The notes: generated from the letters alone by a model not told the origin. Shown: positions 41,385 through 50,813, counted from the first letter of the stretch. The stretch: 64,000 bases of DNA from an uncultured Bacteroidaceae bacterium (GCA_934426255.1 CAKRYD010000012.1:1-64000), one strand, 5' to 3'. Translations and numbers: made by a program.

Positions 41385-42319
41385 TTGTTTGTTTCGCGGA
41401 GATATTGGCTTGCCTCTATTCCTGCCCGACAGCCCGATGCGGCTGCGGTAATTGCCTGCCGGTAGCGCGGGTCGGCCACATCGCCTGCGGCAAATACGCC
41501 TTCAACGCCTGTGCGAGGGCTGCATCCTTCGGTTATTATGTATCCGGCTTCATCTGTCTTGACTTGCGGCTTGAATATATCGCTATTGGGCTTGTGGCCA
41601 ATGGCTAAGAAAAAACCGTCAATGGCAATGTCATATTTTTTCTCGTTGGCTTCGCCTTTTCGATAAACCAGGTGTGCGCCTTCAACGCCGTTTTCGCCAA
41701 AAAGCCCGGTGGTGTTGGTTTCAAAGAGGATTTCGATTTTAGGATTCTCCTTTACGCGTTTTTGCATAATGTCGGAAGCGCGCAGGTAGGGCTTTCGAAC
41801 GATGAGATAAACCTTATTTGCCAATGTTGACAGGTATTCGGCTTCTTCACAGGCCGTATCGCCTCCGCCTACGACTGCTACAGTCTTTTTTCTGTAAAAG
41901 AATCCGTCGCATGTGGCGCATGCGCTGACTCCTTCGCCTTTATATTTTTCTTCGTCGGCCAGTCCAAGGTATTTGGCGGTTGCTCCCGTGGCTATTACGA
42001 TGCTGTCGGCTTCGACTTCGCTGCCGTCATCGAATGTAATGCGATAGGGCTGTTGGGTTAAATCGGCTTTGACGGCGATGTTCGGTCGTATTTCAGCACC
42101 GAAACGCAGGGCTTGTTTACGCATTTGGTCCATCAGTTCGTTGGCATCGATGCCTTCGGGAAATCCGGGGAAGTTTTCGACAATGGTTGTGGTGGTCAGT
42201 TGGCCGCCCGGTTGCAGCCCTTCGTAAATAATCGGCTTGAAGCCGGCGCGTCCTATGTAGATGGCGGCTGTAAAGCCTGCCGGTCCCGAACCCAGGACAA
42301 GGCTCTTGATTCTTTCCAT
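41381..42319 (-). CDS. trxB: Thioredoxin reductase
   Basis: A 312-residue flavoprotein: FAD motif GSGPAG (10-15), redox pair CATC (134-137), NADPH motif VVGGGDTACEEA and the C-terminal AAGDVADPRYRQAITAAASG. It reduces thioredoxin with NADPH in the cytoplasm. It lies 6 nt after lolA and overlaps the phosphatase gene by 4 nt, so all are in one operon. Length and motifs are normal. Confidence 0.96.
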   Translation of the reverse strand: MERIKSLVLGSGPAGFTAAIYIGRAGFKPIIYEGLQPGGQLTTTTIVENFPGFPEGIDANELMDQMRKQALRFGAEIRPNIAVKADLTQQPYRITFDDGSEVEADSIVIATGATAKYLGLADEEKYKGEGVSACATCDGFFYRKKTVAVVGGGDTACEEAEYLSTLANKVYLIVRKPYLRASDIMQKRVKENPKIEILFETNTTGLFGENGVEGAHLVYRKGEANEKKYDIAIDGFFLAIGHKPNSDIFKPQVKTDEAGYIITEGCSPRTGVEGVFAAGDVADPRYRQAITAAASGCRAGIEASQYLRETNK

Positions 42320-42325
42320 ATCGGT

Positions 42326-42967
42326 CTATCTCAGGTCTATGATTTCTGCTGATGGATATTCTTCCTTTTTGAAGCGGAATTTGTCTTCTTCGTATTTTTG
42401 ATGGTCCTTGTATTCATGTATGCTTACGCGTGTCCATCCGTCGTTGCCTCTGCGCATTCGTATGCAGACGGGATAAAAGGTGCTTTTGTCGATGTCGAGA
42501 TACATTTCCCTTATTTTCTGTGTTTTTTCGATGGCGCGCAAGTGTATGCAATAGCATGATTTTCCGCGCAGGGTGCTTTCGCCGTATTCGTATTCATAGC
42601 CTTTTCGATATAGGCTGATGACGGTGTAGGGATTCATGGCCTGTTGCTCATAAAAGGGCGGGTTGCTGATGTTTACTTCGTTGTTTTCTTTCACGAAGTT
42701 CCACATGGTTTGGCCATCATACCAGTAAATTACTTTGTTAGATACCAGATGAAATGCTTGTTTGTGCAGGTAGAGTCGGCCTGTCATGCGTCCTGTTTCT
42801 TTTTCGTCTTTAAAGCTGGTGGCAGTGAATTGTGTTTCTATGTCGCCGGCCTTTTTCAGAGCCGCAGCAGTCTTGTCCAGAATGTTTTTTGCCTTCTTGT
42901 CTGTTTTGGCCGAAGCGGCAAGTGTAAAGCTGAGGAGCAGCAGTATAAACGGAAGTGCTTGTTTCAT
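42326..42967 (-). CDS. lolA: LolA-like outer-membrane lipoprotein carrier
   Basis: A 213-residue periplasmic protein with signal peptide MKQALPFILLLLSFTLAASA. The mature part has the LolA pattern (NILDKTAAALKKAGDIETQF, then GRLYLHKQAFHLVSNKVIYW and DGQTMWNFVKENNEV). LolA shuttles lipoproteins to the outer membrane in a one-mouth beta barrel. It lies 11 nt after ftsK; ftsK-lolA adjacency is common in many bacteria. Confidence 0.87.
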   Translation of the reverse strand: MKQALPFILLLLSFTLAASAKTDKKAKNILDKTAAALKKAGDIETQFTATSFKDEKETGRMTGRLYLHKQAFHLVSNKVIYWYDGQTMWNFVKENNEVNISNPPFYEQQAMNPYTVISLYRKGYEYEYGESTLRGKSCYCIHLRAIEKTQKIREMYLDIDKSTFYPVCIRMRRGNDGWTRVSIHEYKDHQKYEEDKFRFKKEEYPSAEIIDLR

Positions 42968-42978
42968 TGTATAGTTTT

Positions 42979-45405
42979 TTACGATTTATAGTTGCTTAGT
43001 TTGGTTTGCAGGTCGTTTTCATCGTTGCATAATACATCGCGCGGCTTGCTGCCGTTGACGGGTCCTACAATGCCCATTCGTTCAAGCTGATCCATCAGCC
43101 GGCCTGCGCGATTGTAGCCGATGGCAAACTTGCGTTGTATGAGAGAAGTCGAACCTTGCTGGTGGATGACAATCAGACGCGCTGCTTCCTCGAAGAGGGG
43201 ATCGAGTTTTTCGTTGTCGTCGATTTCTCCGCGGCTGCCAGTCGAGCCGTTGTCGTCCATGGCCACTTCGGGCAACTCGTAAGGTCCGGGATAGCCTTGT
43301 TGTTTTGATATGAATTCGTTGACGCGCTCTACTTCGGGCGTGTCGATGAATGCACACTGCACACGTACGGGCAGAGATGAGCCGGCCAGTATCAGCATGT
43401 CGCCTTTTCCTATCAGCTGGTTGGCTCCCGGTTGGTCCAGAATGGTGCGCGAGTCGATCTGCGAGGTCACTTTGAAGGCCATGCGCGCCGGGAAATTGGC
43501 TTTGATGGTTCCCGTGATGATATTGGTGGTTGGTCGCTGTGTGGCGATGACCATGTGCATTCCAACGGCGCGAGCCAGTTGGGCTATGCGGGCTATGGGC
43601 AGTTCCACTTCCTTGCCGGCTGTCATGATGAGGTCACCAAATTCGTCGATGATGATGACAAAATAGGGTAGGAAGCGATGTCCTTTTTCCGGATTCAGCT
43701 GGCGCGCCTTGAACTTGGCGTTATATTCCTTGATGTTCCTGCATCCGGCTTTTTTGAGCAGCAGGTAGCGGTCGTCCATCTCTTGGCACAGGCTTTTGAG
43801 TGTGCGAACCACTTTTGTCACGTCTGTGATGATGGGATCGCTGTTTTCATCGGGCACTTTCGCAAGAAAATAGTTGGCTAACGGGGCATAGACGCTGAAT
43901 TCGACTTTCTTGGGGTCGACGAGCACCATTTTGAGCTCGGAAGGATGCTTCTTGTAGAGCAATGAGGTGATGATGGCGTTTAGTCCCACCGATTTTCCCT
44001 GTCCGGTGGCGCCTGCAACCAGCAAATGCGGCATTTTGGCCAGGTCGACCATGTATACTTCGTTGGTGATGGTCTTTCCGAGTGCGATGGGGAGCTCGAA
44101 GTCGTTTTCCTGAAACTTCTTGCTGTTCAAAATGCTTTCGATGGATACGATGTTGGGCTTTTTGTTGGGCACTTCTATACCGATGGTGCCTTTTCCGGGT
44201 ATGGGAGCGATGATGCGTATTCCGAGTGCGCTCAGACTCAGTGCGATGTCGTCTTCAAGGTTCTTGATTTTGGCGATGCGTACTCCCTGTGCCGGTGTTA
44301 TTTCATAGAGTGTGATGGTGGGGCCTACGGTGGCTTTGATGCTTGAAATCTCTACACCGAAATTGTGAAGGATGGTGATGATGCGGTTCTTGTTTTCGGT
44401 CTGTTCGGACATATCAACGGCGTTGTGGGGCTCGTCATATTTTTTGAGCAGTCCGAGGGTGGGATATTTGTAAAGCTCCAGGTCGAGTTTGGGGTCGTAG
44501 GCTTCGCCTGGCACTTTGTTTTCGGCCGGTGCTTCGGCTTTGGGGCTGTCTATTGTAAACGATGGCTCTTTCGGTTCAACTTCGTCTGTAGCCGTTGAGG
44601 CCTTTCGAGGCTGTGTGGCCTGATTGTCGGTCTCTTCGGGTGCTGTCGGCTCTGTATAGACATTATCGGTCAGGTCGATTTCAACGGGCTGCTGATCGGT
44701 ATATTCGTGCGGTGCCGGTTCCGGAGCATCTTCTGTGGCCGGTGCCGGCTTGTCTTTTCTTTTTGATTTTGCAATGAAATCTTGCGGATGCATCAGCTTT
44801 CGGATAAAGATGATGGTGCGTTTGCTTAAATAAATAAGGTAGCATATTGCCGTGGCAAGAATCAGAATGAATAGGCCGGGTTTGCCTATTTGGAGTGTGA
44901 TGCTGTCACAAATATGCCTGCCGTGGTTGCCGCCGGGGGCAAACGACAGATTTTCGAGCAGGCTGTCGGGAACGAAGAAGGCAAGTGACACAGACAGCCA
45001 TATCATCAGAAAGGCATAGTTCAGAAACTTGCGCCACAGATGCACACGGTATGTGCGCATCAGCTTCATCGATGCGAATATGAGAAACAGCGGAATGAAA
45101 TAGGAGGCTATTCCGAAACAGTTGTTCAGGAAGAAATAGGCCATTCTTGCGCCCCAAAAACCGGTGGCATTCTCAATGTCGGGATTTCCCGGCAAAGGCT
45201 TTCCCGCGGCCACGGCTTCGAGGATGCTTTGATCCGTTGAACCGGTCAGTATATAGGACGAGAAGGCCATGATCATGAATACCGATACCAATAAAAGGCA
45301 CAGTCCGAGAAGAAAATGTAGTGTTTCGCCTTTCAGTTCTTCTCTGATTTTGAAATTGTCTGCTAACCTTTTGAGTGGTGTGGCTTTGGGTTGCTTTTTT
45401 GCCAT
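42979..45405 (-). CDS. ftsK: DNA translocase FtsK/SpoIIIE
   Basis: An 808-residue protein with four membrane segments in residues 29-195, an acidic Pro/Glu/Thr-rich linker (about 215-300), an alpha domain, and a RecA-like motor with Walker A GATGQGKS (465-472) and Walker B FVIIIDEFGD. The C-terminal gamma domain (LIQRKFAIGYNRAGRLMDQL) reads polar DNA motifs. It pumps chromosome ends across the closing septum. It heads the operon with lolA, trxB and the phosphatase gene. Confidence 0.96.
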   Translation of the reverse strand: MAKKQPKATPLKRLADNFKIREELKGETLHFLLGLCLLLVSVFMIMAFSSYILTGSTDQSILEAVAAGKPLPGNPDIENATGFWGARMAYFFLNNCFGIASYFIPLFLIFASMKLMRTYRVHLWRKFLNYAFLMIWLSVSLAFFVPDSLLENLSFAPGGNHGRHICDSITLQIGKPGLFILILATAICYLIYLSKRTIIFIRKLMHPQDFIAKSKRKDKPAPATEDAPEPAPHEYTDQQPVEIDLTDNVYTEPTAPEETDNQATQPRKASTATDEVEPKEPSFTIDSPKAEAPAENKVPGEAYDPKLDLELYKYPTLGLLKKYDEPHNAVDMSEQTENKNRIITILHNFGVEISSIKATVGPTITLYEITPAQGVRIAKIKNLEDDIALSLSALGIRIIAPIPGKGTIGIEVPNKKPNIVSIESILNSKKFQENDFELPIALGKTITNEVYMVDLAKMPHLLVAGATGQGKSVGLNAIITSLLYKKHPSELKMVLVDPKKVEFSVYAPLANYFLAKVPDENSDPIITDVTKVVRTLKSLCQEMDDRYLLLKKAGCRNIKEYNAKFKARQLNPEKGHRFLPYFVIIIDEFGDLIMTAGKEVELPIARIAQLARAVGMHMVIATQRPTTNIITGTIKANFPARMAFKVTSQIDSRTILDQPGANQLIGKGDMLILAGSSLPVRVQCAFIDTPEVERVNEFISKQQGYPGPYELPEVAMDDNGSTGSRGEIDDNEKLDPLFEEAARLIVIHQQGSTSLIQRKFAIGYNRAGRLMDQLERMGIVGPVNGSKPRDVLCNDENDLQTKLSNYKS

Positions 45406-45544
45406 GTTTCTTGTTGTATCAACTGCAAATTTAGTGGTTTTTTATGACGAAATACCTTGCTGTCTGCCATTATTTTCGCGCATGGCGGTTCGTAGGTCTT
45501 TCGATTTGCTGCGTCGGTGTTGTAATTTGGTCCGCTTCTTTTTT

Positions 45545-45584
45545 AATTTGCTCCCTTTGATTTTTAGGGCAAAGGGAGCAAATT
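45545..45584. repeat. Perfect 15-bp inverted repeat
   Basis: AATTTGCTCCCTTTG (45545-45559) and its complement (45570-45584) flank a 10-nt loop between the GH43 stop and the ftsK start. Neither strand has a T-tract after the stem. A part of the arm, TTTGCTCCCTT, recurs near 54157. The remainder of the gap 45406-45544 shows nothing else. Confidence 0.7.
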
Positions 45585-45600
45585 GGTTGTGCATGCGCAC

Positions 45601-46587
45601 TTATTTCAACGGACTGGCTTTGACGCCTGTTGTAGTGATTTTTACGGGAAGGATGTAACCGTCTTTGTCAAATTTCAGGGGCTCGATGCACACTTCGCGG
45701 CTGTTGCCGTCGGTCTCGGTGCGTGGGCGGCGGTGGTAGATAATGTAGTATTCGTCCTTGCCGCGCCCTTTTATTACTGAATGGTGGCCTGCACCGTTGG
45801 CCATATCAAGATTAGGTTCTATGATGCGGCCGATGCGTTTGAACGGGCCGAAGGGACTGTCGGAGATAGCGTAGGCTACAAAATAGTTGGGGCCTGTCCA
45901 TCCGCCTTCCGACCACATAAAATAATACTTGCCCTTGCGCTTGAGCATGAAAGGACCTTCCACGTAGCTTTCGGGAGTTACTTCCTTATAGGTGGTGCCA
46001 TCCTTGAACGGGCGGATGCCGAGCAGGTCGGGCGTCATGCGCACCATGTTGCAATGCCCCCAGCCTCCGTAATACATATAGTACTCGCCGTCGTCATCCT
46101 TAAAGACAAACTGGTCGATGGGCTGTGCCCCGTTAACGATGTTGCCGATGAGCGGCTTGCCCAAAGCGTCCTTGAACGGGCCGGCGGGATTGTCGGCCAC
46201 GGCGACGCCGATTCCGCCGATTTCGCCTTCATGGACATCATTGGCTCCAAAGAAGAAATAATACTTCTTGTTGGTATGTATCACCGCCGGTGCCCATAGT
46301 GCCCTGCGCAGCCAGCTGATGTTTTCACTGCTGAGCACACGAGGATGTTTGGTCCAATGTACAAGGTCGGGCGAGGAGAAAGCATCCATGTAGGTTTGCT
46401 TGTCGAATGGCAGCGAGCACGTGGGATAAATCCAGTATTGGTGGTCAAACACGGCTCCTTCGGGGTCGGCATACCAGCCGGGAAAGAGGGGATTGCCGCT
46501 TGTCTCGGAAGAAGAGGCGGCTTGTCGCGATGATGTACAACTGGCAAGTGTGGCCATACATATCAATGTGGCAGAAAATAATCTCAT
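45601..46587 (-). CDS. Family 43 glycoside hydrolase, lipoprotein
   Basis: A 328-residue five-bladed-propeller glycosidase. A lipobox (ATLASC, Cys17) marks it as a lipoprotein. The GH43 triad is visible: Asp41 in GWYADPEG, Asp158 in PIDQFVFKDD and Glu210 in SYVEGPFM. Family members release arabinose or xylose from plant polysaccharides. No SusC/SusD genes are adjacent, so it is not in a visible utilisation locus here. Its promoter is at 46619-46649. Confidence 0.92.
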   Translation of the reverse strand: MRLFSATLICMATLASCTSSRQAASSSETSGNPLFPGWYADPEGAVFDHQYWIYPTCSLPFDKQTYMDAFSSPDLVHWTKHPRVLSSENISWLRRALWAPAVIHTNKKYYFFFGANDVHEGEIGGIGVAVADNPAGPFKDALGKPLIGNIVNGAQPIDQFVFKDDDGEYYMYYGGWGHCNMVRMTPDLLGIRPFKDGTTYKEVTPESYVEGPFMLKRKGKYYFMWSEGGWTGPNYFVAYAISDSPFGPFKRIGRIIEPNLDMANGAGHHSVIKGRGKDEYYIIYHRRPRTETDGNSREVCIEPLKFDKDGYILPVKITTTGVKASPLK

Positions 46588-46618
46588 ATTATTATAATGT
46601 ATTCATGTTTAAGCTTGA

Positions 46619-46649
46619 CAAAGTTACGGCAAAAGAGCCAAGAAGCAAA
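46619..46649 (-). promoter_or_regulatory. Promoter of the GH43 gene
   Basis: Minus strand: TTTG (46646-46649), 19-nt spacer, TAACTTTG (46619-46626). This is a textbook Bacteroidetes promoter about 30 nt upstream of the start codon. Confidence 0.8.
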
Positions 46650-46782
46650 AAGAAAATGAATTTTGTAACCGAAAAACTTTGCTGTCAGTCGCTAACAAGG
46701 TGCTGATGGCCGAATGCGGGGCGGCTTTGTGCCCAAAGAAAAGGAAAAAAGACGGGAACCCGTAATTTTTTTGTGGGAAAAG

Positions 46783-46813
46783 TTTGGAGTTATAAAAAAT
46801 AGTCGTACCTTTG
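46783..46813 (+). promoter_or_regulatory. Promoter of tRNA-Val
   Basis: TTTG (46783-46786), 19-nt spacer, TACCTTTG (46806-46813), about 21 nt before the tRNA. Confidence 0.8.
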
Positions 46814-46834
46814 CATCGCTTTTGAAGAAACCTC

Positions 46835-46909
46835 GGGCGTTTAGCTCAGCTGGTTTAGAGCATCTGCCTTACAAGCAGAGGGTCGGCGGTTCGAATCCGT
46901 CAACGCCCA
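46835..46909 (+). tRNA. tRNA-Val (anticodon UAC)
   Basis: Full cloverleaf: acceptor GGGCGTT/AACGCCC, D arm GCTC/GAGC, anticodon stem TCTGC/GCAGA with loop CTTACAA (TAC), T arm with TTCGAAT. CCA is not encoded. Confidence 0.96.
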
Positions 46910-46937
46910 CGGATAATCTTAAAGTTTTACAAGTTTG

Positions 46938-46967
46938 TCGCCAAGGTTAAAACCTTGGCGATTTTTT
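46938..46967 (+). terminator. Terminator of tRNA-Val
   Basis: TCGCCAAGGTT (46938-46948) pairs with 46951-46961 around a very short loop and is followed by TTTTTT. Confidence 0.88.
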
Positions 46968-46996
46968 GTTGCATGCAGCAGTGGGAAGCAGAAAAA

Positions 46997-47027
46997 CAGA
47001 GCCGCTCCCTTTCAAGGAGCGGCTCTG
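46997..47027 (-). terminator. Terminator of tmRNA
   Basis: CAGAGCCGCTCC (46997-47008) and GGAGCGGCTCTG (47016-47027) form a perfect 12-bp stem. On the minus strand TTTTTC follows. It lies just after the tmRNA 3' end. Confidence 0.88.
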
Positions 47028-47034
47028 CGGCGGG

Positions 47035-47434
47035 TGGACTAGGGGAGAATCGAACTCCCGTCCAAACAAGGGATAGAGATGCTTTCTACATGCTTATCCT
47101 CGTCATTGGTTGTCTGCCGTAGGGAAAGGATGAGGCCACTTGTGCCTGCGACATATCCTCTAAAAATTTCGCCATAACCGCGAGGCCGATACAGGCTATT
47201 TCCGATTTTACTACACCACAAACTCAATAAGCTTCGGAACAACGGCTATTGTGTGATGTCTCGTCTCAGCACCTTGTGCGGAGATTAAGCTCAGTCTACT
47301 ATGCTTCGACTATGCAGCGAGAGCGAACTTATTTTCGCCAGATAAAATTTTGAAGGTTAGGATTAAAGTGCCAACAATCAAAGCACTGCATGCTTACATG
47401 TCCGTCCGGCCTGCTGTCAAATCCAGTCTAGCCC
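47035..47434 (-). ncRNA. ssrA: tmRNA (tag GENKFALAA)
   Basis: A 400-nt transfer-messenger RNA. The 5' end GGGCTAG pairs with CTAGTCC at the 3' end to form the acceptor stem (one G-U). The 3' domain has the T arm with GGGAGTTCGATTCTCCC. The tag frame at 47310-47339 (minus strand) reads GGC GAA AAT AAG TTC GCT CTC GCT GCA TAG, giving GENKFALAA after the charged alanine. It rescues stalled ribosomes and marks the products for proteolysis. CCA is not encoded. A TACTTTTG box at 47447-47454 is its likely -7 element. Confidence 0.96.
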
Positions 47435-47446
47435 GTAATTTCAAGA

Positions 47447-47454
47447 CAAAAGTA
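47447..47454 (-). promoter_or_regulatory. -7 box of the tmRNA promoter
   Basis: TACTTTTG on the minus strand, 12 nt before the tmRNA 5' end. No clear -33 TTTG. A facing TACCTTTG box at 47581-47588 (plus) would serve the polysaccharide operon. The gap 47435-47643 holds no gene. Confidence 0.6.
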
Positions 47455-47643
47455 CAGAGAAAAAGCGATATGCGCATTATAATCAACCTTGAAAATTACA
47501 AAGAGGTGAAAAATAGCCGACTCACGGCGAAAAACACCGCATTCATCCTCGAAAAAGGCAAACAGACAAAAAAATAATGCTACCTTTGCAATAATTAAGC
47601 CGAAATGCGGTTATTATAGTGTACACAAAATTGAAAGAAGACA

Positions 47644-48303
47644 ATGTTATATAGAGACGTATATAGAACGATATTCAATAAAACCGAAAATGTTGAAGCG
47701 AAGTTGGATGCCATGAAACCGTGGCAGCTCTTTGTCAAACGAGCATGTGATATCGTTTTCGCCCTTATAGGGCTGATATTGCTTTCACCTGTATTTCTCA
47801 TCGTATATCTGATGCTGAAGATTCAAGAAGGTGGGCACGTCATATTCTCGCAGGAAAGGATAGGCTATAAAGGAAAGCCTTTCACAATATATAAGTTCAG
47901 GACGATGGAAGAGCAAGCCGAGCCCGACGGACCGCAACTGGCAACGGCAAAAGATTCGCGCCTGACACCGATTGGAAAAGTACTGCGCGAACACCATCTC
48001 GACGAACTGCCACAATTGTGGAACGTCCTGATTGGCGATATGACAATGGTTGGACCGAGACCGGAACGCAAATACTTTATCGACAAAATAATGAAATACG
48101 ATTCAAGATACCAATATCTGTATGAGCTACGCCCCGGCGTGACATCGGAAGCCACCTTGCACAACGGCTATACCGACACAATGGAAAAAATGCTGAAAAG
48201 GCTCGATCGCGACTTGTACTACCTGGAGAATAGAAACCTGACAATGGATTTCAAGATAATCCTTGAAACGGCCACGTCCATCCTTTTTGGAAAGAAATTC
48301 TAA
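47644..48303 (+). CDS. Undecaprenyl-phosphate sugar phosphotransferase (PglC/WcaJ-type)
   Basis: A 219-residue monotopic phosphoglycosyl transferase. One re-entrant hydrophobic segment (ACDIVFALIGLILLSPVFLI) is followed by the catalytic domain with FSQERIGYKGKPFTIYKFRT, HHLDELPQLWNVLIGDM and MVGPRPE. It moves a sugar phosphate from a nucleotide sugar to undecaprenyl phosphate, the first step of exopolysaccharide repeat synthesis. The catalytic Asp-Glu pair is in LDELPQ. It opens the polysaccharide locus. Confidence 0.92.
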   Translation: MLYRDVYRTIFNKTENVEAKLDAMKPWQLFVKRACDIVFALIGLILLSPVFLIVYLMLKIQEGGHVIFSQERIGYKGKPFTIYKFRTMEEQAEPDGPQLATAKDSRLTPIGKVLREHHLDELPQLWNVLIGDMTMVGPRPERKYFIDKIMKYDSRYQYLYELRPGVTSEATLHNGYTDTMEKMLKRLDRDLYYLENRNLTMDFKIILETATSILFGKKF

Positions 48304-48310
48304 AACAAAC

Positions 48311-50803
48311 ATGCGAAAAAACTGTCTCCTTATATATATGCTGCTGTCATTTATGATGGCGGCACTGCCCTCCTATGCACAAACCGGCATGTCGGATGCC
48401 GATGTGTATGAATTCATGATGAAAGAAAAAAAGAAAGGGACATCACCGCAGCAAATAGCCGTGAAACTGGTGCAAAGCGGAGTAAAAATAGAACAGATAA
48501 GGCGCGTGCGCGACAAATATCAGAAAGAAGCCGGCTCGGAACTACTCGACTCGAAAAATATAACCGGACAAAGCCGCAACAGAGTCAACAACGGCGACAA
48601 AAAACAGGAAAAAGCGCAAAAACTGAGAAAAAGAAAATATGAAAAGTCAGACTTTTCGGAAGAAGAATACAGCGAATATGAACGGCGGCAATTGAGAGAC
48701 TATACTAATTCGCTCGACTTCATGTTCCCAGACTCACTGATGATATACCAGGACGAAGACCTTGAGCAAACAGGAAAAAAGAAAATCTTCGGACATGACA
48801 TCTTTAACAATAAAAAACTGACCTTCGAGAGCAGTATGAATATCGCAACCCCGGCAAACTACACACTGGGGCCCGGCGATAACGTCTTTATAGATATCTA
48901 TGGCGCTTCTCAAAAATCAATTTCGACCGCAGTCTCACCTGAAGGAACGATAGATATAGAGAATTTTGGCCCCGTAGCCGTCTCCGGATTAACAGTAGCA
49001 CAAGCCACAGCACGTGTACGCGCCACTTTAGGACAAAAATTCGGAGGATCGAAAGTAAGACTCACCGTAGGACAAACCAAAACAATCTCTGTGCAAGTCA
49101 TGGGCGCAGTCAATGTGCCCGGAACCTATACCCTGTCAGCATTCTCGACCGTATTTCACGCCCTCTACATGGCCGGCGGAGTTACTGAGGAAGGAACTTT
49201 GAGGAATATAAAGGTATTCAGAAACAACAAGCAGCTGTCATCGGTAGATATCTATGACTATATCCTTAACGGCCAACTAAAAGGAAACATAAAGCTTGCA
49301 GATAACGACGTAATCATAGTCGGTACATACGACTGCCTTGTCAACATAACAGGTAAGGTGAAACGGCCGATGTATTACGAAATGAAAAAAACGGAAAGCG
49401 TAGAAACCTTATTGAACTACGCAGGCGGATTTTCCGGTGACGCATACAAAAAAACAGTAAGGCTTATCCGCAAAAACGGCGAGGGCTATTCAATGTTTAC
49501 AATCGATGAGTTTGAACGGAAAAACTTTAAAATTTTTGACGGAGACTCTGTGTCGGTCGATTCAACCTTGAAAAAATTCGACAATATGGTTGTAATCAAA
49601 GGGGCAGTCCATCGCTCCGGAATGTATGAGATTGGAAAAGAAATCCGTACCGTACGCGACCTAATCAGCAAGGCAGGCGGTTTGATGCCCGAAGCCTTTG
49701 CCGAGCGCGTAGTGCTTCATCGCAAGAAAGAGGACAAATCGCTTACCACCATATCCTTTAATTTGAAAGAATTGTTGGAGAATAAAATCGCGGATGTACC
49801 TCTCCAGAATGAAGATGTCATATATGTACTCAGCAAGGCGAATTCCTATAATGAGCAAACAATGTCCATTTACGGAGAGGTTGCCTATCCCGGAATTTAT
49901 GACTATTCAGAGAATACTACGATTGAGGACCTTATTGTTCAAGCCGGCGGTTTAAAAGAAGCGGCTTCGCTTGTAAAAGTCGATGTTTCACGCCGAATAC
50001 GCGACAACAAGTCTGTCAATACATCCGAGACCATAGCGAAAACATATACATTCGCATTAAAAGACGGTCTCGTGGTAGACGGAGATTCTGGGTTTGTGCT
50101 TCAACCGTTTGACGAGGTGTATGTAAGGAAAAGTCCAAGCTATATAGAGCAGCAGCATGTGCAAATAGAAGGCGAAGTTGCGTTTTCCGGAGAATATGCT
50201 CTGAGCCGTAAAGGCGAACGTTTGAGTGATATAATAAAGAAATGCGGTGGTCTTACACCTGAAGCGTATGCGAAAGGCGCGCGTCTGGAGCGGAAGCTTA
50301 CGCCTGAGGAAAAGATTAAGCAGCAATCATTGATGAAAATTGTTGCAGGGAGCGATTCAATAGATGTATCGAAGCTGGAATTGAGCGATACACGCCCGGT
50401 GGGTATCAATTTGGATAAGGCTCTTTCTCATCCCGGAGATGATGAATGGGATTTGGTCTTGAAAGAAGGTGATCGCATTATCGTGCCGCAATACAGCAAT
50501 ACGGTGACATTGAATGGTGAGGTGATGTATCCTACTACGGTTGCCTACAAAAAGGGTGCTAAGTTGTCGTATTATGTCAACAAAGCCGGTGGATATGGAA
50601 TGAATGCGAAAACAAATCATATCTTTGCCATTAATATGAATGGTACGGTAACGCAAGTAAAGTCTGCGAACGACATTCAACCCGGTTGCGATATCGTGAT
50701 TCCTTCCAAGCGTAAGAAAAATAAGATGTCGTTGGGCGAAATAGTCAGTCTGGGAACAATGACGGCTTCTTTGGCTTCAATTATTGCCATCTTGCTCAAA
50801 TAA
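48311..50803 (+). CDS. Wza-like polysaccharide export protein with six SLBB-type repeats
   Basis: An 830-residue exporter with signal peptide (MRKNCLLIYMLLSFMMAALP, cleavage after SYA). A poly-export domain (NYTLGPGDNVFIDIYGASQK) is followed by six SLBB-like modules. Each has a core like GxVxxPGxYxL...AGG (for example MGAVNVPGTYTLSAF, IYGEVAYPGIYDYS, LNGEVMYPTTVAYK). A C-terminal membrane helix (LGTMTASLASIIAILL) ends it. E. coli Wza has two to three such modules. Start ATG 48311 begins the signal peptide; the longer reading lies within the preceding gene. Confidence 0.88.
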   Translation: MRKNCLLIYMLLSFMMAALPSYAQTGMSDADVYEFMMKEKKKGTSPQQIAVKLVQSGVKIEQIRRVRDKYQKEAGSELLDSKNITGQSRNRVNNGDKKQEKAQKLRKRKYEKSDFSEEEYSEYERRQLRDYTNSLDFMFPDSLMIYQDEDLEQTGKKKIFGHDIFNNKKLTFESSMNIATPANYTLGPGDNVFIDIYGASQKSISTAVSPEGTIDIENFGPVAVSGLTVAQATARVRATLGQKFGGSKVRLTVGQTKTISVQVMGAVNVPGTYTLSAFSTVFHALYMAGGVTEEGTLRNIKVFRNNKQLSSVDIYDYILNGQLKGNIKLADNDVIIVGTYDCLVNITGKVKRPMYYEMKKTESVETLLNYAGGFSGDAYKKTVRLIRKNGEGYSMFTIDEFERKNFKIFDGDSVSVDSTLKKFDNMVVIKGAVHRSGMYEIGKEIRTVRDLISKAGGLMPEAFAERVVLHRKKEDKSLTTISFNLKELLENKIADVPLQNEDVIYVLSKANSYNEQTMSIYGEVAYPGIYDYSENTTIEDLIVQAGGLKEAASLVKVDVSRRIRDNKSVNTSETIAKTYTFALKDGLVVDGDSGFVLQPFDEVYVRKSPSYIEQQHVQIEGEVAFSGEYALSRKGERLSDIIKKCGGLTPEAYAKGARLERKLTPEEKIKQQSLMKIVAGSDSIDVSKLELSDTRPVGINLDKALSHPGDDEWDLVLKEGDRIIVPQYSNTVTLNGEVMYPTTVAYKKGAKLSYYVNKAGGYGMNAKTNHIFAINMNGTVTQVKSANDIQPGCDIVIPSKRKKNKMSLGEIVSLGTMTASLASIIAILLK

Positions 50804-50813
50804 TGTAAAGGGT

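Noticed and set aside
46714..46950. Plus-strand ORF of 78 codons
   Set aside because: It reads through tRNA-Val and its terminator.
47350..47577. Plus-strand ORF of 75 codons
   Set aside because: It lies antisense to the 5' part of tmRNA and its promoter.
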